Below are positions 1-8,311 of a stretch of DNA of 41,405 nucleotides, in pieces. The notes below the pieces were generated by a model that did no database searches, had not been told where the DNA came from, and saw nothing but the letters and a program-made list of their open reading frames with translations. Origin of the DNA: a virus; IMG/VR virus record IMGVR_UViG_3300009034_000098, positions 1-41,405 of that record. The stretch is one strand, 5' to 3'. Both the position numbers and the translations under genes were made by a program. The stretch's first letter is position 1, and every line of letters begins with the position of its first letter.

Positions 1-119
1 CTCCTCGTCGAGACGTATGAAGTAGTCGCGGCCCTGCGCGTTCCTGCCGCAGAACACCGGGACGCCCCCGAACATCGCCGCCAGCGCGCGCATCCGCCTT
101 ATGAGCTTCGGGTGCTGGA
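1..119. repeat. terminal direct repeat, left copy (circular overlap)
   Basis: Bases 1-119 are identical to 41287-41405. The nuclease reading frame that enters base 1 on the minus strand continues in frame from 41286 to a stop at 41257, so the molecule is best read as a circle of 41,286 bp. An exact 119-base overlap is what a de Bruijn assembler with k=119 leaves on a closed circle, so it is probably an assembly overlap and not a biological terminal repeat. Confidence 0.93.
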
Positions 120-408
120 AGGGCGTGGTGACCTTGCGCCTGGACGTCTTGCACGTTATGAAGGCGCCGACCCCGTTGCGGAACGCGAACACGTCCTCGC
201 CGTACGTCTTCCCGCGTATCTTCATCGGGCGGCTCATGCGCCTCCGCTGCGCGTACCAGCCGTGCCGCTTCAGGCGGGCGACCACGCGCTGCTCCTGCCT
301 CAGGCCGAGCCGGTAGTTCTCGTTCGTGTGGCTCAGGGCCCTGCGGACGTACTCGTACTCCCTCGGGAACATCTCGCGCAGCTTCATCGCTATCGGGTTA
401 TCCCTCAC
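1..408 (-). CDS. Holliday-junction-resolvase-like PD-(D/E)XK nuclease (5' part, crosses the contig ends)
   Basis: Starts at GTG 408 behind a GGGGGAGGG ribosome site. It reads off base 1 and, after circular joining, continues from 41286 to TGA at 41257, giving 145 residues. The layout matches archaeal Hjc-type resolvases: an early Glu (E39) ahead of a helix ending RHGW, then GEDVFAF with D72, then ITCK with K87, then a helix and a strand reading VPVFCGR. The acidic residue normally two places before the catalytic Lys is Thr (T85), which is atypical. An Hjc-like enzyme would cut branched replication or recombination intermediates before packaging. It overlaps the preceding gene by 11 bases and the next gene (41260) by ATGA. 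Family assignment is by motif only; another PD-(D/E)XK nuclease is possible. Confidence 0.65.
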   Translation of the reverse strand, partial: MRDNPIAMKLREMFPREYEYVRRALSHTNENYRLGLRQEQRVVARLKRHGWYAQRRRMSRPMKIRGKTYGEDVFAFRNGVGAFITCKTSRRKVTTPFQHPKLIRRMRALAAMFGGVPVFCGRNAQGRDYFIRLDEE

Positions 409-586
409 GGTTCCCTCCCCCGAACAATTTCACTATGTTTATGACCGGCAGACCGCGCCTCCGCATCTCGGCCACGATCCTCGCGACAGCCACAAAGTCG
501 TGCGTCCCGTCCCTGTAGCCCTCGACGTACCCCTCCTCGTGCGCGATCCACTCACGCTCCTCGTCGCTTATATTATCTTTCACCAT
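398..586 (-). CDS. small helical protein of unknown function
   Basis: A 62-residue protein if started at ATG 586, which has GGTGA just upstream; in-frame ATGs at 610 and 643 would give 70 or 81 residues but overlap the helicase gene more deeply. The sequence is charged and helical (EEGYVEGYRDG, then AEMRRRGLPV, then NIVKLFG). It resembles the short helix-turn tail often seen at the C-terminus of Rpn/PDDEXK transposase-like proteins, but there is no catalytic domain. It sits between the primase-helicase and the resolvase-like nuclease, overlapping both, so it is co-translated with replication genes. Function not recognised. Confidence 0.6.
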   Translation of the reverse strand: MVKDNISDEEREWIAHEEGYVEGYRDGTHDFVAVARIVAEMRRRGLPVINIVKLFGGGNREG

Positions 587-2957
587 TTTCACCAACTTCA
601 GATCTGTCATTATCCAACCAGGTATCTTTTTCCTTGCGTGCATTTAGTGCGTTTCGGGGCCCCTTTCGCACTTCTTTTTTAACCTTGATACTCTCATTTT
701 TTCGGGTTGTAAAAGGCCCCAGATTTGCACTATTTGCATGCGGCGCGAGCTTGATGTCCCCCCAGCACCGCGCGGACTTGCCGGATATTGTCGCCTGTAT
801 CGACACGGCGTTGGGCATGTGCTGGACAAGCTCCCTGCCGAACTTGTACTTCCCCATGGACGGAAGATTGAGCCGCTTGCAGTATTTGATGAAGTCCCTG
901 TAGAGATCACTCTTTGTTATCACCTCTCCAGGCGCGTTAACAAGCATGTCCATGGCGAAGGCCTTGACTGGCGCGCTGGCCCGTAGGTACTGCTTGCGCG
1001 ACTCATCAATGCCTTCTGTTGAGGAGAACGCCCGGTTCTTCATCAATCGCTCAAGACCGTCTAGCGCCCAGTTCAGGATACCAGACAGATTCTCTGGCGT
1101 TGTAAGTTTCTCAAAGATGTTTATGTCGGTCTTCGGGTCTCCCTCAAGGAACTGGTTTGGGAACGTTATTATGCACCATCTCGCGAAGAACGCGTCAGTA
1201 TCGTCGCCCTTATTCTCAGGGACCTTGTTGCAGGCGAATACGAGTTTCGCCGTGTTGTAGAAAGTAAATTGCCCTTTGAATTTGATATTCGCCGTTATAG
1301 GATCGCCTCCGCAGAGCTGCTTGAACATCCCCGTAAACTTCAGAGCCCTATCCGGCAGATCAGCGCATATGTTCGCGGCCTTGCCGTAAAGATTTCCTCG
1401 CGAGAAGCGGTAACCCTCAAGCTCGTGCAACGGTATTGATATCGCGTTCTCTCGGCCTATCAATTCGATTATAACCTTGAGTATCGTGCTTTTGCCGTTT
1501 CTGCCGATTCCCACGAGCATGAAAGCCTTGTGTATCGGATAACCTCGCCATAGACAGTACCCAGCAAGCTCCTGCAATGTCAATCTATGTTTTCCATCTA
1601 CAATCTCACTGACAAATTTCAATATCGAATTCTGACTTGCGCCCGGTTTGTATTCAGCGCTCGATCCGTACAGTATGAAGTACTTCGGACTGAATGGTAT
1701 AAGTTTCCGCGTCTTGATATCGAGCAGACCGTTCTTCACAGCGATAATGTGCGGCGGCGTTTCCTTGACCTTCTGTATGGTCTTGCAATAAATGTAGTAA
1801 ATGACCTCTATTGCGCGATGCTTCCTGAAGGATTTTCCCAACGCCAAAACGCACTGCCGTTGTATATGAGCCTCGCCCGTCGGTGAATATGTTCCAGTCT
1901 CTGAGTTATAGACAAAAATAACCTTGCTGTCTTCACGCGTGACATAATGGAATTTCCGCATCAGCTCTACCGCAAGCTTCGGCGGAATGAAGTGCGGTCT
2001 TCCCGCCTTGTCGTTTTCAAAATATTTGCTGACGTCCTTGTTAAGTTCTTCGTCACTGGATATGTTGATCTCGTACCCGGCTTTTTTCGCCAGCGCTATA
2101 GTGTCCCAGAACAGCGGTCCCTTAAGTATCCCGCTGATTGCCTCATCGCACCGGATAAGTCCGCCCTTCACGGCAAGCCAACTCAAAGGTCCGCCGCCGC
2201 TGTTACAACGGAAGCAATGCCAGCAATTCATGTCAATATTGACGTTGAAGTTTATACCCGTTGATGAGCCATGCACCGGATGCTGCCCCTGATATTCCCC
2301 GGAATTAATCTCCTTGAGCTCATCGAAATTGTCGATTAACTCTTTGATTGGTATCTCCGAGCCAATGATATCATTCTCTTTCTTTGCAAATTCCGCCGCG
2401 GTTTTCCTACTTGCGTGCGCCCATTTCAGTTCATCGCCGAATATCTCTTCGAGTTCCTCCTTCTCGACCCACGCGATTTCGACGTCCCGGATTATCTCGT
2501 AGACACCGCCAGTGTAATGGACCGAATTTGGACCAACAACGTGCTTGTTCTTGTACTGTATGTTTCCGAGATTTTTCAATTTACCGTTTTTGAGAATCCT
2601 GTTTATCGCGCCATTATCATGTATATTTGTGTTTATGTAATAATGCCGCCCATGACCACTGCCCGATTTCACTGTAAATGTTTTGATGCGTTCTTCGAAT
2701 TTTTTTATCGTCGCTGGGTCGTCCAGATCAACTTCATAGATGCCCTTCCCGCAAAGAACCCCATAATTGCCACCTTGTGCGAGCCATTCTTGCAATTCCG
2801 GATCGTCAGCTTTGTATGGGTTTTCAGTCCAACCGTGTTCAAGAGCTCCCTTTCCCGACTTCTTGACTCCGGGAATCGGCTTGACGACTTTGACGAATAC
2901 GGCCTTATTGCCGAGTCTATCTATTAATGTTTGCGGTATCTTGACCGGCTTCTTCAT
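573..2957 (-). CDS. primase-polymerase / SF3 (D5-like) helicase fusion
   Basis: A 794-residue replication protein. Residues 40-180 look like a PrimPol domain: VDLDDP at 76-81 supplies the metal-binding acidic pair and SGSGHGRHYY at 98-107 supplies the motif II His. Residues 225-265 hold a primase-type zinc motif (QHPVHGSS, then CWHC..C and SGGG). After a D5_N-like linker, residues 483-600 form the superfamily 3 helicase: Walker A GIGRNGKST (485-493), Walker B ANICADLPD (530-538) and sensor FACNKVPE (576-583). This architecture primes and unwinds DNA in many viruses and plasmids and would work with the PolB at 8981. ATG 2957 overlaps the previous stop by ATGA. It is a full-length and apparently intact gene. 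Confidence 0.93.
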   Translation of the reverse strand: MKKPVKIPQTLIDRLGNKAVFVKVVKPIPGVKKSGKGALEHGWTENPYKADDPELQEWLAQGGNYGVLCGKGIYEVDLDDPATIKKFEERIKTFTVKSGSGHGRHYYINTNIHDNGAINRILKNGKLKNLGNIQYKNKHVVGPNSVHYTGGVYEIIRDVEIAWVEKEELEEIFGDELKWAHASRKTAAEFAKKENDIIGSEIPIKELIDNFDELKEINSGEYQGQHPVHGSSTGINFNVNIDMNCWHCFRCNSGGGPLSWLAVKGGLIRCDEAISGILKGPLFWDTIALAKKAGYEINISSDEELNKDVSKYFENDKAGRPHFIPPKLAVELMRKFHYVTREDSKVIFVYNSETGTYSPTGEAHIQRQCVLALGKSFRKHRAIEVIYYIYCKTIQKVKETPPHIIAVKNGLLDIKTRKLIPFSPKYFILYGSSAEYKPGASQNSILKFVSEIVDGKHRLTLQELAGYCLWRGYPIHKAFMLVGIGRNGKSTILKVIIELIGRENAISIPLHELEGYRFSRGNLYGKAANICADLPDRALKFTGMFKQLCGGDPITANIKFKGQFTFYNTAKLVFACNKVPENKGDDTDAFFARWCIITFPNQFLEGDPKTDINIFEKLTTPENLSGILNWALDGLERLMKNRAFSSTEGIDESRKQYLRASAPVKAFAMDMLVNAPGEVITKSDLYRDFIKYCKRLNLPSMGKYKFGRELVQHMPNAVSIQATISGKSARCWGDIKLAPHANSANLGPFTTRKNESIKVKKEVRKGPRNALNARKEKDTWLDNDRSEVGENGER

Positions 2958-3160
2958 ATCACTCCCGCCTGCACCATTGCCGCAATTATCGTGCCCAATG
3001 TTATAACCAAGGCGGCGATTATCCCGCCCATGACCTTGATGACCTTCCCGTTATGCCGCTTCATCTCGTCTAGCTCACCGCGCATGTAAGCAACGTTCTT
3101 CTCAATTGCGTGAATCTTCTCGGTGAGGTCCTTGTACCATGGTTTCCTCTCTTCGTTCAT
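2954..3160 (-). CDS. small coiled-coil protein with C-terminal membrane segment (XhlA/holin-like)
   Basis: 68 residues: a charged helical N-terminal half with heptad-like spacing (EKIHAIEKNVAYMRGELDEM) followed by a single hydrophobic segment at about residues 43-66. This is the layout of XhlA-type holin accessory proteins of phages, and the size fits. Placement is odd for lysis, because it lies between an unknown zinc protein and the primase-helicase. Both ends overlap neighbours by ATGA. A holin role is inference from layout only. Confidence 0.65.
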   Translation of the reverse strand: MNEERKPWYKDLTEKIHAIEKNVAYMRGELDEMKRHNGKVIKVMGGIIAALVITLGTIIAAMVQAGVI

Positions 3161-3510
3161 TTTGGTACCTCCAGAATGGCCATGACAAGAACGTATATGC
3201 CTAGTGAATCGACATTTTTTGGTTCGTCTGGGTCCGCAAGTTCATTGACATAACTGCATATCAGTTGACTGAGCTCGGATTTTGAATTGTCGATTGGGAT
3301 GATTTCGCGATTGTCAAAGGCCTTTTCTATCACATCCTGGGCCCATGTTAAACGATCTGCAAGTCCATATTCAAAGAAGCCGTGATCGTCCTTTCTGTTT
3401 ATTTCCTTGACAATTTTAATGTACAATTCATCATGATCTCCCGATATATAGCATTCTACGCACTCTATTCGCTTGTGTTTAATGCAGAATTGCGTTTGCT
3501 TCTTTCTCAT
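3157..3510 (-). CDS. protein of unknown function with N-terminal Cys/His cluster
   Basis: 117 residues. The first 25 carry CIKHKRIECVEC, a possible zinc site, and the rest is an acidic helical domain ending in a hydrophobic helix (LGIYVLVMAILEV). I do not recognise the family. ATG 3510 overlaps the stop of the DUF6899-like gene by ATGA, and its own stop overlaps the next start the same way, so it belongs to the terminase-to-helicase operon. Confidence 0.7.
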   Translation of the reverse strand: MRKKQTQFCIKHKRIECVECYISGDHDELYIKIVKEINRKDDHGFFEYGLADRLTWAQDVIEKAFDNREIIPIDNSKSELSQLICSYVNELADPDEPKNVDSLGIYVLVMAILEVPK

Positions 3511-3881
3511 TTTTCCACCTTCAATGGTAGAATTGTTCCGTTTTCTTTTTCTTTCTTATCTTCGTACCTGCGCATGTGCTTCTTGCGGAACTCTGCCTCG
3601 ACGTCCCTTGGTATCCCGACTATCGCGGACAATACGGTATAACTCTCGCCATACTTCTCTTTTAGCGTCACAAGCAGCTTCGTCATACAGTAATTGACGT
3701 CGCCTTTGATCTGGTCGAGCGTCTTCTTCGGCAAATCGCCAGATAGTTTGTACAATTCGACTATGCGCAGCTCGTGAGTGTCGAAACCGACCTCCACGCA
3801 GATTTCGTCCATGAGTATCCCCCAAAGCTGCTGCAATGTCGGATTCAGTTCAGTACGTCTTTCCGGTTTTATGTATGGCAA
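3507..3881 (-). CDS. DUF6899-like conserved phage protein
   Basis: 124 residues starting at TTG 3881, directly after the kinase stop. It follows the pattern of a small conserved phage family (DUF6899): the opening MPYIKPERR, a central GDVNYCMTKLL, then a segment with SYTVLSAIVGIPRDVEAEF, and the closing RRYEDKKEKENG. The family has no established function but is common among tailed viruses and often lies near nucleotide-metabolism genes, as here next to a P-loop kinase. The match is by recalled pattern and should be confirmed by profile search. Confidence 0.72.
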   Translation of the reverse strand: MPYIKPERRTELNPTLQQLWGILMDEICVEVGFDTHELRIVELYKLSGDLPKKTLDQIKGDVNYCMTKLLVTLKEKYGESYTVLSAIVGIPRDVEAEFRKKHMRRYEDKKEKENGTILPLKVEK

Positions 3882-4478
3882 CTATCTCGCCCTCCCCATG
3901 ACTGAGCCCGGCGGGTTCCTTATCTTCGCCATGACGTCCATAGCGACGATCTTCTTTCTCGCTTCGATTTCCGGGTGTCGTATCTTTATGTATCCCCATT
4001 CGCCCAACAATTTCGGTGTCCATATCTTGAAGAGCATGTCGATTTCCTCCTGCCAACTGATATCGAATGGTCGCATACTGTCAGCATAAAGCTTGACTGG
4101 TTCCAGGAGATACGTTACATCGTACGGTCGGACCTTGAGCCACTGTTTTGCCAGACTGTAAATCAAACCGAATTCTTTGAGGCTTATCCTTTTATCTTTT
4201 AAAGCGTCCTGCGCATAGACGACTTGATCAACAGCGGTTCTATCGCAAAGCAAATGCTCGCACCTCTTCTCGAGCTCGAGCTCCTGACGGAAGGCTTCAG
4301 TCGTTATCCAGAACTGCGTCTTGAGGCCGTATACCTTGTTTATCTCGTACGGGCAGCGCCTCGCGGCCTCGCTCCTTATCATGACATCAACTATCCCGTT
4401 GCACTTGAGGTGCTGGAACGTGTTGCTGACGACAGTGGATTTGCCGGAGCATTGTGCTCCTATGAATCCAAATTTCAC
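3882..4478 (-). CDS. P-loop nucleotide/nucleoside kinase-like ATPase (AAA_28/NadR-like)
   Basis: 198 residues from GTG 4478 (GTGA overlap with the previous stop). Walker A is GAQCSGKST at residues 7-15, and LLCDRTAVDQVVYAQ supplies the DR motif typical of the thymidylate-kinase/AAA_28 group. A C-terminal basic segment could form a lid. With ThyX and a deoxyribosyltransferase-like protein in the same transcription unit, a role in phosphorylating deoxynucleotides is likely, but substrate cannot be read from the sequence. Other AAA_28 members act on NAD precursors or lipids. Confidence 0.72.
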   Translation of the reverse strand: MKFGFIGAQCSGKSTVVSNTFQHLKCNGIVDVMIRSEAARRCPYEINKVYGLKTQFWITTEAFRQELELEKRCEHLLCDRTAVDQVVYAQDALKDKRISLKEFGLIYSLAKQWLKVRPYDVTYLLEPVKLYADSMRPFDISWQEEIDMLFKIWTPKLLGEWGYIKIRHPEIEARKKIVAMDVMAKIRNPPGSVMGRAR

Positions 4479-4876
4479 TTTGAACTAGCCCTCCTGTCGA
4501 TCCACCTGAATAAGGCCGCACATGCAGCACCCAATGGTGGAACCAATATTCCCTGCATTGATATCCAAGCGACATATTGCGGCAAGTTTATTTGAACGAC
4601 GAACAGCATATATGGCGTTAATGTCCCAGTCCAGAATGCGAACGAGACAATGGCGTCTCTAACAAAGCGCTTCACCTTCATCAATTTCAGATTTTCTGTT
4701 TTTTTCACTGTTTTTTCCAAATCTCGTCTTCCCTCCATCCATGCATATTTTATGTTTCCGTAATTATGATGGAATCCTAGCGGCAGGCATTTCCTGTGAG
4801 CCCAGTACACGCCATCTAATGATTTGATCTTTCTCTGCCACCACTTGACTTCCTCCTCGCACACTTGGCATAGCAC
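4475..4876 (-). CDS. membrane protein with N-terminal zinc-binding motif
   Basis: 133 residues from GTG 4876, one base after the terminase stop. The N-terminus has CQVCEEE and, about 22 residues on, HRKC, a likely zinc finger. Residues about 75-95 and 100-122 are hydrophobic and probably membrane segments, followed by a basic tail. The combination of a cytosolic zinc knuckle and a membrane hairpin is unusual. The family is not recognised; a lysis or membrane-anchoring role is speculation. Confidence 0.7.
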   Translation of the reverse strand: MLCQVCEEEVKWWQRKIKSLDGVYWAHRKCLPLGFHHNYGNIKYAWMEGRRDLEKTVKKTENLKLMKVKRFVRDAIVSFAFWTGTLTPYMLFVVQINLPQYVAWISMQGILVPPLGAACAALFRWIDRRASSK

Positions 4877-6313
4877 CTATAGAAGCCTCCCCTTTATCGT
4901 GTCCTTCGTCATCATGTAGAGGATGTTCGCGACGCAATCCGCGGCGTCGTCCGTGTAGCCTCGTGGCGCCCCGACGGCGAATCTGTGCCCGGAATACCGT
5001 ATCTGGAGCATCTTGAGCTCCTTAATTAATATCGCGTATGGCGGGAGAACTGCCTTGGTTTTCCCGTGTATGAATCTCCGCAGTCTCTCGTAGATCGCCA
5101 TTATGTATTGTGCTGAGAAGAATGTCTCCTCGATCGGAAGACCCTCCTTTTGCAGGTTCTGCACTGTCGATGCGCTTTGGTGTTGGTCTATGCCGATTTT
5201 CACCACCGGGTAAATCTCGCAGACTTTATACACGAAATTTTCAACGTCGGATATCTGCACAGGTTCACCTTTCTGACTCTCGAATTTCGTCACAAAGTCT
5301 ATAACAGGCTTTTTGCCTTCCATGTGGGCGAGAGCGAAAGAGTACGTGTCGTGCTTCAATCCGGGATCTAGCGTTATGAAGTAATCCCAAGGTCCGGCTA
5401 ACCATGTCAGCTCGTTCATTTGCCCTGTCACACACATATCAATTTTTCGCGGATCGAGGAATGCGTCAATCGTTTCATAAAATTCTGCTCCGTATTCGCA
5501 ATCGTAGGTATATGGATTTTTCTCTTTCTCGCGCGCAAGAAATTCTTTGCTGATAAGCGGGTTCATTTCCCATGTGGGTTTCTTTATAACCAATGTTCCG
5601 GGAAGACCACCTTGTTGTTTTTGCGTGTACAGTTCGAACGTTATCCCGCTTTTAGCTCCTGGGGTCGTCAGTCCGATTATTCTGCCTTGGTCGCCGAAAA
5701 TCGCTATATTCGGCACCATTGCGTTGTATACTGCGGTGCTGCTCGCATTTCCTTTAGTATCAACAAAGTGGCCGATCTCGTCGAATATCACGACAAGGCA
5801 CGGATATCCCCTCATAGCCCGGCTCGAGCTACCCTGAGCCTTAACTACTATATTGCCGTCGAAAATCATCGTGTCTTTTTTCGGTCTTCGACTCGAGATG
5901 AAATGCCTGAGGTACCAGCTCCTTTTCGCAAAGCTCTTAACGTACTCCATTATTATGTTTTCCGCTTGATCCTTAGTCACAGAAACAACTAAAATGTATA
6001 CAGGCTGATCTGGTACTAAGCGAAATAATTTCTTAAATTCATCGTCAGCTATCATCTTGTAAACGAAAAACAAGGCGATTTTCGCTGCGCGGACCGATTT
6101 CCCGCCCTTCCTTCCGATTATCATCAGCAATTCGTAGTATTTGTTTTTTGGATCGAAGAATTCCCGCAGAACGACTTTCCAAGGTTCCGGATCCTCGTCT
6201 TCAAGTATGTACTTGTTGAACAGCACGATATCGTGCCGAGTTCTCTCGAGAATGTCCTTAAGCTTATCGCTGATAGCGACACGCATGTAGATCTCTACAA
6301 CGCGCCGCTTCAT
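4877..6313 (-). CDS. terL: terminase large subunit
   Basis: 478 residues if started at ATG 6313, just after the preceding stop; the open frame extends to 6367 but that would overlap the small-subunit gene by 53 bases. The packaging ATPase is clear: Walker A GRKGGKS near residues 67-73 and Walker B LVVIFDE near 173-179. The C-terminal RNase H-like nuclease shows ITLDPGLKHDTYSFAL, IGIDQHQ and DDAADC, the three acidic clusters expected for cutting concatemeric DNA. It docks on the portal (encoded far away at 27185 on the other strand) and pumps DNA into the prohead. Length and motif order are normal for the family. Confidence 0.95.
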   Translation of the reverse strand: MKRRVVEIYMRVAISDKLKDILERTRHDIVLFNKYILEDEDPEPWKVVLREFFDPKNKYYELLMIIGRKGGKSVRAAKIALFFVYKMIADDEFKKLFRLVPDQPVYILVVSVTKDQAENIIMEYVKSFAKRSWYLRHFISSRRPKKDTMIFDGNIVVKAQGSSSRAMRGYPCLVVIFDEIGHFVDTKGNASSTAVYNAMVPNIAIFGDQGRIIGLTTPGAKSGITFELYTQKQQGGLPGTLVIKKPTWEMNPLISKEFLAREKEKNPYTYDCEYGAEFYETIDAFLDPRKIDMCVTGQMNELTWLAGPWDYFITLDPGLKHDTYSFALAHMEGKKPVIDFVTKFESQKGEPVQISDVENFVYKVCEIYPVVKIGIDQHQSASTVQNLQKEGLPIEETFFSAQYIMAIYERLRRFIHGKTKAVLPPYAILIKELKMLQIRYSGHRFAVGAPRGYTDDAADCVANILYMMTKDTIKGRLL

Positions 6314-6314
6314 T

Positions 6315-6716
6315 CTAACTTGGAAGCTTCTCTCCCTTTGCATCGTTCTCAAGTTTAGTTTCAGCATCTTTCAAGAAATCCTCCGGTTTTTTGCCCTTGC
6401 GTTCTGACGATTTTATGTACTGTTGGGCTGTGTGCGTGACGCCCATCGAGGACATCATCATCTTCAGCCTAGTGAGCAGTTTGTCGTACAGGAATACGGC
6501 GCTCTCACGATAGTCGGCGTTCGCGGAATCGTCCATCCAGATCTCGAGATTGTCGATGCGCTTTTTCAGGCGGAGTGTCCGCTTGAGCATGGCCTTCATC
6601 GCCGGTTTTTTCAACCACGGGTATTCCTTGAGCCATTCAGCGATCTCCTCCTTGATCTCTTCATGGTCTTCCTTCGTCAGTATTACGCCAGCGCAGTCCC
6701 CGAGCTTCACTCGCAT
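6315..6716 (-). CDS. terS: probable terminase small subunit
   Basis: 133 residues, almost all charged helix, directly upstream of the large terminase gene. The central region (WLKEYPWLKKPAMKAML, then RLKKRIDNLEIW) could be the DNA-recognition and coiled-coil part seen in small terminases. There is no unmistakable helix-turn-helix, so the call rests mainly on position, size and helical content. ATG 6716 overlaps the previous gene by 10 bases. Confidence 0.6.
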   Translation of the reverse strand: MRVKLGDCAGVILTKEDHEEIKEEIAEWLKEYPWLKKPAMKAMLKRTLRLKKRIDNLEIWMDDSANADYRESAVFLYDKLLTRLKMMMSSMGVTHTAQQYIKSSERKGKKPEDFLKDAETKLENDAKGEKLPS

Positions 6717-7126
6717 TTCTCGATCACCTTGAGCTTCTCGAGCTTTTTGGTCTCTGATAACCGTTTCGATAGGAGCGTCGTCAATGCTTTGACTATCTTC
6801 TCCTGTTTGAAGTACGCGACGTCGGCGTACGTCTGCGAGAGCATCTGCGACAGCACGATGAACGGCTTCGAGAACTCCTCCTTGATTATGTGCTCTATGT
6901 ACTCGTGTAGCAGGACGTCCGTCGCTTGCTGAATGTTCATGACGTAGATGAGTATGCGGTGGCTCTTCACCTCGCCATTGAGCTTGTACGGCGTGCCGTT
7001 TATCTCGCGTATCATCTCGGTCCCTGGCGCCCAGACGACTATCAGCTCGCCTCCGGCGCCCTCGAACATCCTCTTGAGCTCGACGAGCTTCTCTTCCAGG
7101 AGCTTCTGTCCCTTTTCAAGTTCCAT
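6707..7126 (-). CDS. zincin-like protein of unknown function (HE..EH motif)
   Basis: 139 residues. The core is a strand (HRILIYVMN) followed by a helix carrying LLHEYIEHII at residues 72-81. This resembles the active-site helix of small zinc peptidases but the spacing is HExxEH, not HExxH, so catalysis is uncertain. A second conserved-looking stretch, SQTYADVAYFKQEKIVKAL, follows. It lies between ThyX and the small terminase gene with overlaps at both ends. Two other genes in the genome (34293 and 40683) carry true HExxH motifs. Function not known. Confidence 0.7.
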   Translation of the reverse strand: MELEKGQKLLEEKLVELKRMFEGAGGELIVVWAPGTEMIREINGTPYKLNGEVKSHRILIYVMNIQQATDVLLHEYIEHIIKEEFSKPFIVLSQMLSQTYADVAYFKQEKIVKALTTLLSKRLSETKKLEKLKVIEKCE

Positions 7127-7896
7127 CAGCGTTCACCTACTAGCTTTTTGCCGAACGGCTTCCTCGGTACGCGCTTGTACACCGGGCAAGTGTTTGCGCC
7201 CTCCGGGCAGAATCCCAGCTGGACGCATCTCGGGCCCGCGATTGAGAAGAGCGTCGGCGCGGCAGTGCGGCACAGCGCGAGCATCCTCCAGGCGAGCTCC
7301 TTGATCTCCCAGGTGTTCCTCTCGCAGCAGCGCAGCCCGAAGAAGTTGTAGAGGCTCCTCGCGTTCAGCGATGCGACAAGCCTGGACGCGACGGCGTTCG
7401 GCAGGACGGCCCTCGCCTCGTGGTGCGGAAGGCCGAAATCTATGAGCTGCCGGTACTTCTCGAAGGCGTGCTTGCATGCGTACATGAACACCCTCTTCCC
7501 CGCTGGCGTCAGCTTCTTCGGCATGACGACCATGAGCTTCCCGTAGTTTATGTAGTGCTGCGACTCCTGCGTATAGCTGGCGATCCTGTGCCTGACGAAC
7601 TGATGCGTGAGCGCGCGCGAGATGTTGCGAATGTCGAACGTGAACACCCCGTGCTCAATGACGGATCCGTGACCGCACGATAGCACAGTCTTCAGCATTT
7701 TCTTCGCCCACTTCGGATCGATATCGCTTGGCGACCCGGCCTTGTGCCCCTTATACGTCGTCCTGGCAGCGAAGGCTATGAACTTCTCGACATCTTTCGG
7801 GTACGCGATGAGACTGACGGACATGTCATTCGCCGGGTACACTTCAATCTTACCATCTGGCTGCGCGGCAAACCAAACATTATTTTTTAGCTTCAA
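7126..7896 (-). CDS. thyX: flavin-dependent thymidylate synthase
   Basis: 256 residues from TTG 7896, with GGAGGTGA eight bases upstream. The signature RHRx7S is present as RHRIASYTQES (residues 102-112), and HGSVIEH (76-82) and the C-terminal region match ThyX. The usual Arg after the motif is replaced by His (SQHY). The enzyme makes dTMP from dUMP using methylene-tetrahydrofolate, with FAD and NADPH. With the adjacent deoxyribosyltransferase-like gene and the P-loop kinase it forms a virus-encoded thymidylate supply. GC-rich relative to the neighbouring deoxyribosyltransferase-like gene. Confidence 0.95.
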   Translation of the reverse strand: MKLKNNVWFAAQPDGKIEVYPANDMSVSLIAYPKDVEKFIAFAARTTYKGHKAGSPSDIDPKWAKKMLKTVLSCGHGSVIEHGVFTFDIRNISRALTHQFVRHRIASYTQESQHYINYGKLMVVMPKKLTPAGKRVFMYACKHAFEKYRQLIDFGLPHHEARAVLPNAVASRLVASLNARSLYNFFGLRCCERNTWEIKELAWRMLALCRTAAPTLFSIAGPRCVQLGFCPEGANTCPVYKRVPRKPFGKKLVGER

Positions 7897-8311
7897 TAAG
7901 TTTCATCACCTCCGTCACAAGCGTTTCTAAACTTGTAACTCTGCAAGCGCCCAATGACACAAGCCACGGATGCGCTTCCTGAATAAGAATAATCACTGGT
8001 ACTTTGAGATGATATCTGGCGAAGAATATCTCCATTGACGTGCCAATGCTCTCTTTTCCAGGAACAAAAGTTAAAACCAGATCTGAATCGCGTATAAGTT
8101 CAAGATCCTTGTGCATTATCTGATCGGCAATATCCTTTGAATGGTTTCCTTTGAGCCAGGCTTCTCTGATATCTCCCTGGTATTTAAACGGATTGAAAAT
8201 CTCAATGTTATCTTCGCCAAGCATATAATTCAGATAATACTCTAAGAAATTACCCTCGCGACGTCTCTCAATGGCATGCGACAAGTATATCTTAAACCTT
8301 TCTTTTGGCAT
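7880..8311 (-). CDS. nucleoside 2-deoxyribosyltransferase-like protein
   Basis: 143 residues from ATG 8311 (GGAGG four bases before it); the longer frame to 8353 lies inside the upstream gene. The fold pattern fits the family: opening strand KIYLSHAIE, FNPFKYQ, a run DLELIRDSDLVLTFVP, then GTSMEIFFARYHLKVPVIIL, where the Glu is the expected nucleophile (GT..E). Family members move or hydrolyse deoxyribose from nucleosides or nucleotides, salvaging or destroying modified bases. Next to thyX a role in the dNTP pool is likely. The exact substrate is not readable. Confidence 0.8.
   Translation of the reverse strand: MPKERFKIYLSHAIERRREGNFLEYYLNYMLGEDNIEIFNPFKYQGDIREAWLKGNHSKDIADQIMHKDLELIRDSDLVLTFVPGKESIGTSMEIFFARYHLKVPVIILIQEAHPWLVSLGACRVTSLETLVTEVMKLIEAKK

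Noticed and set aside
1-119. Terminal repeats as true viral direct terminal repeats or a transposon boundary
   Set aside because: Exact length and an open gene across the junction favour a circular assembly overlap; no transposase or target duplication is present.
6707-7126. HEYIEH motif as a definite HExxH metallopeptidase
   Set aside because: Spacing is HExxEH, with His one residue too far; kept only as zincin-like.
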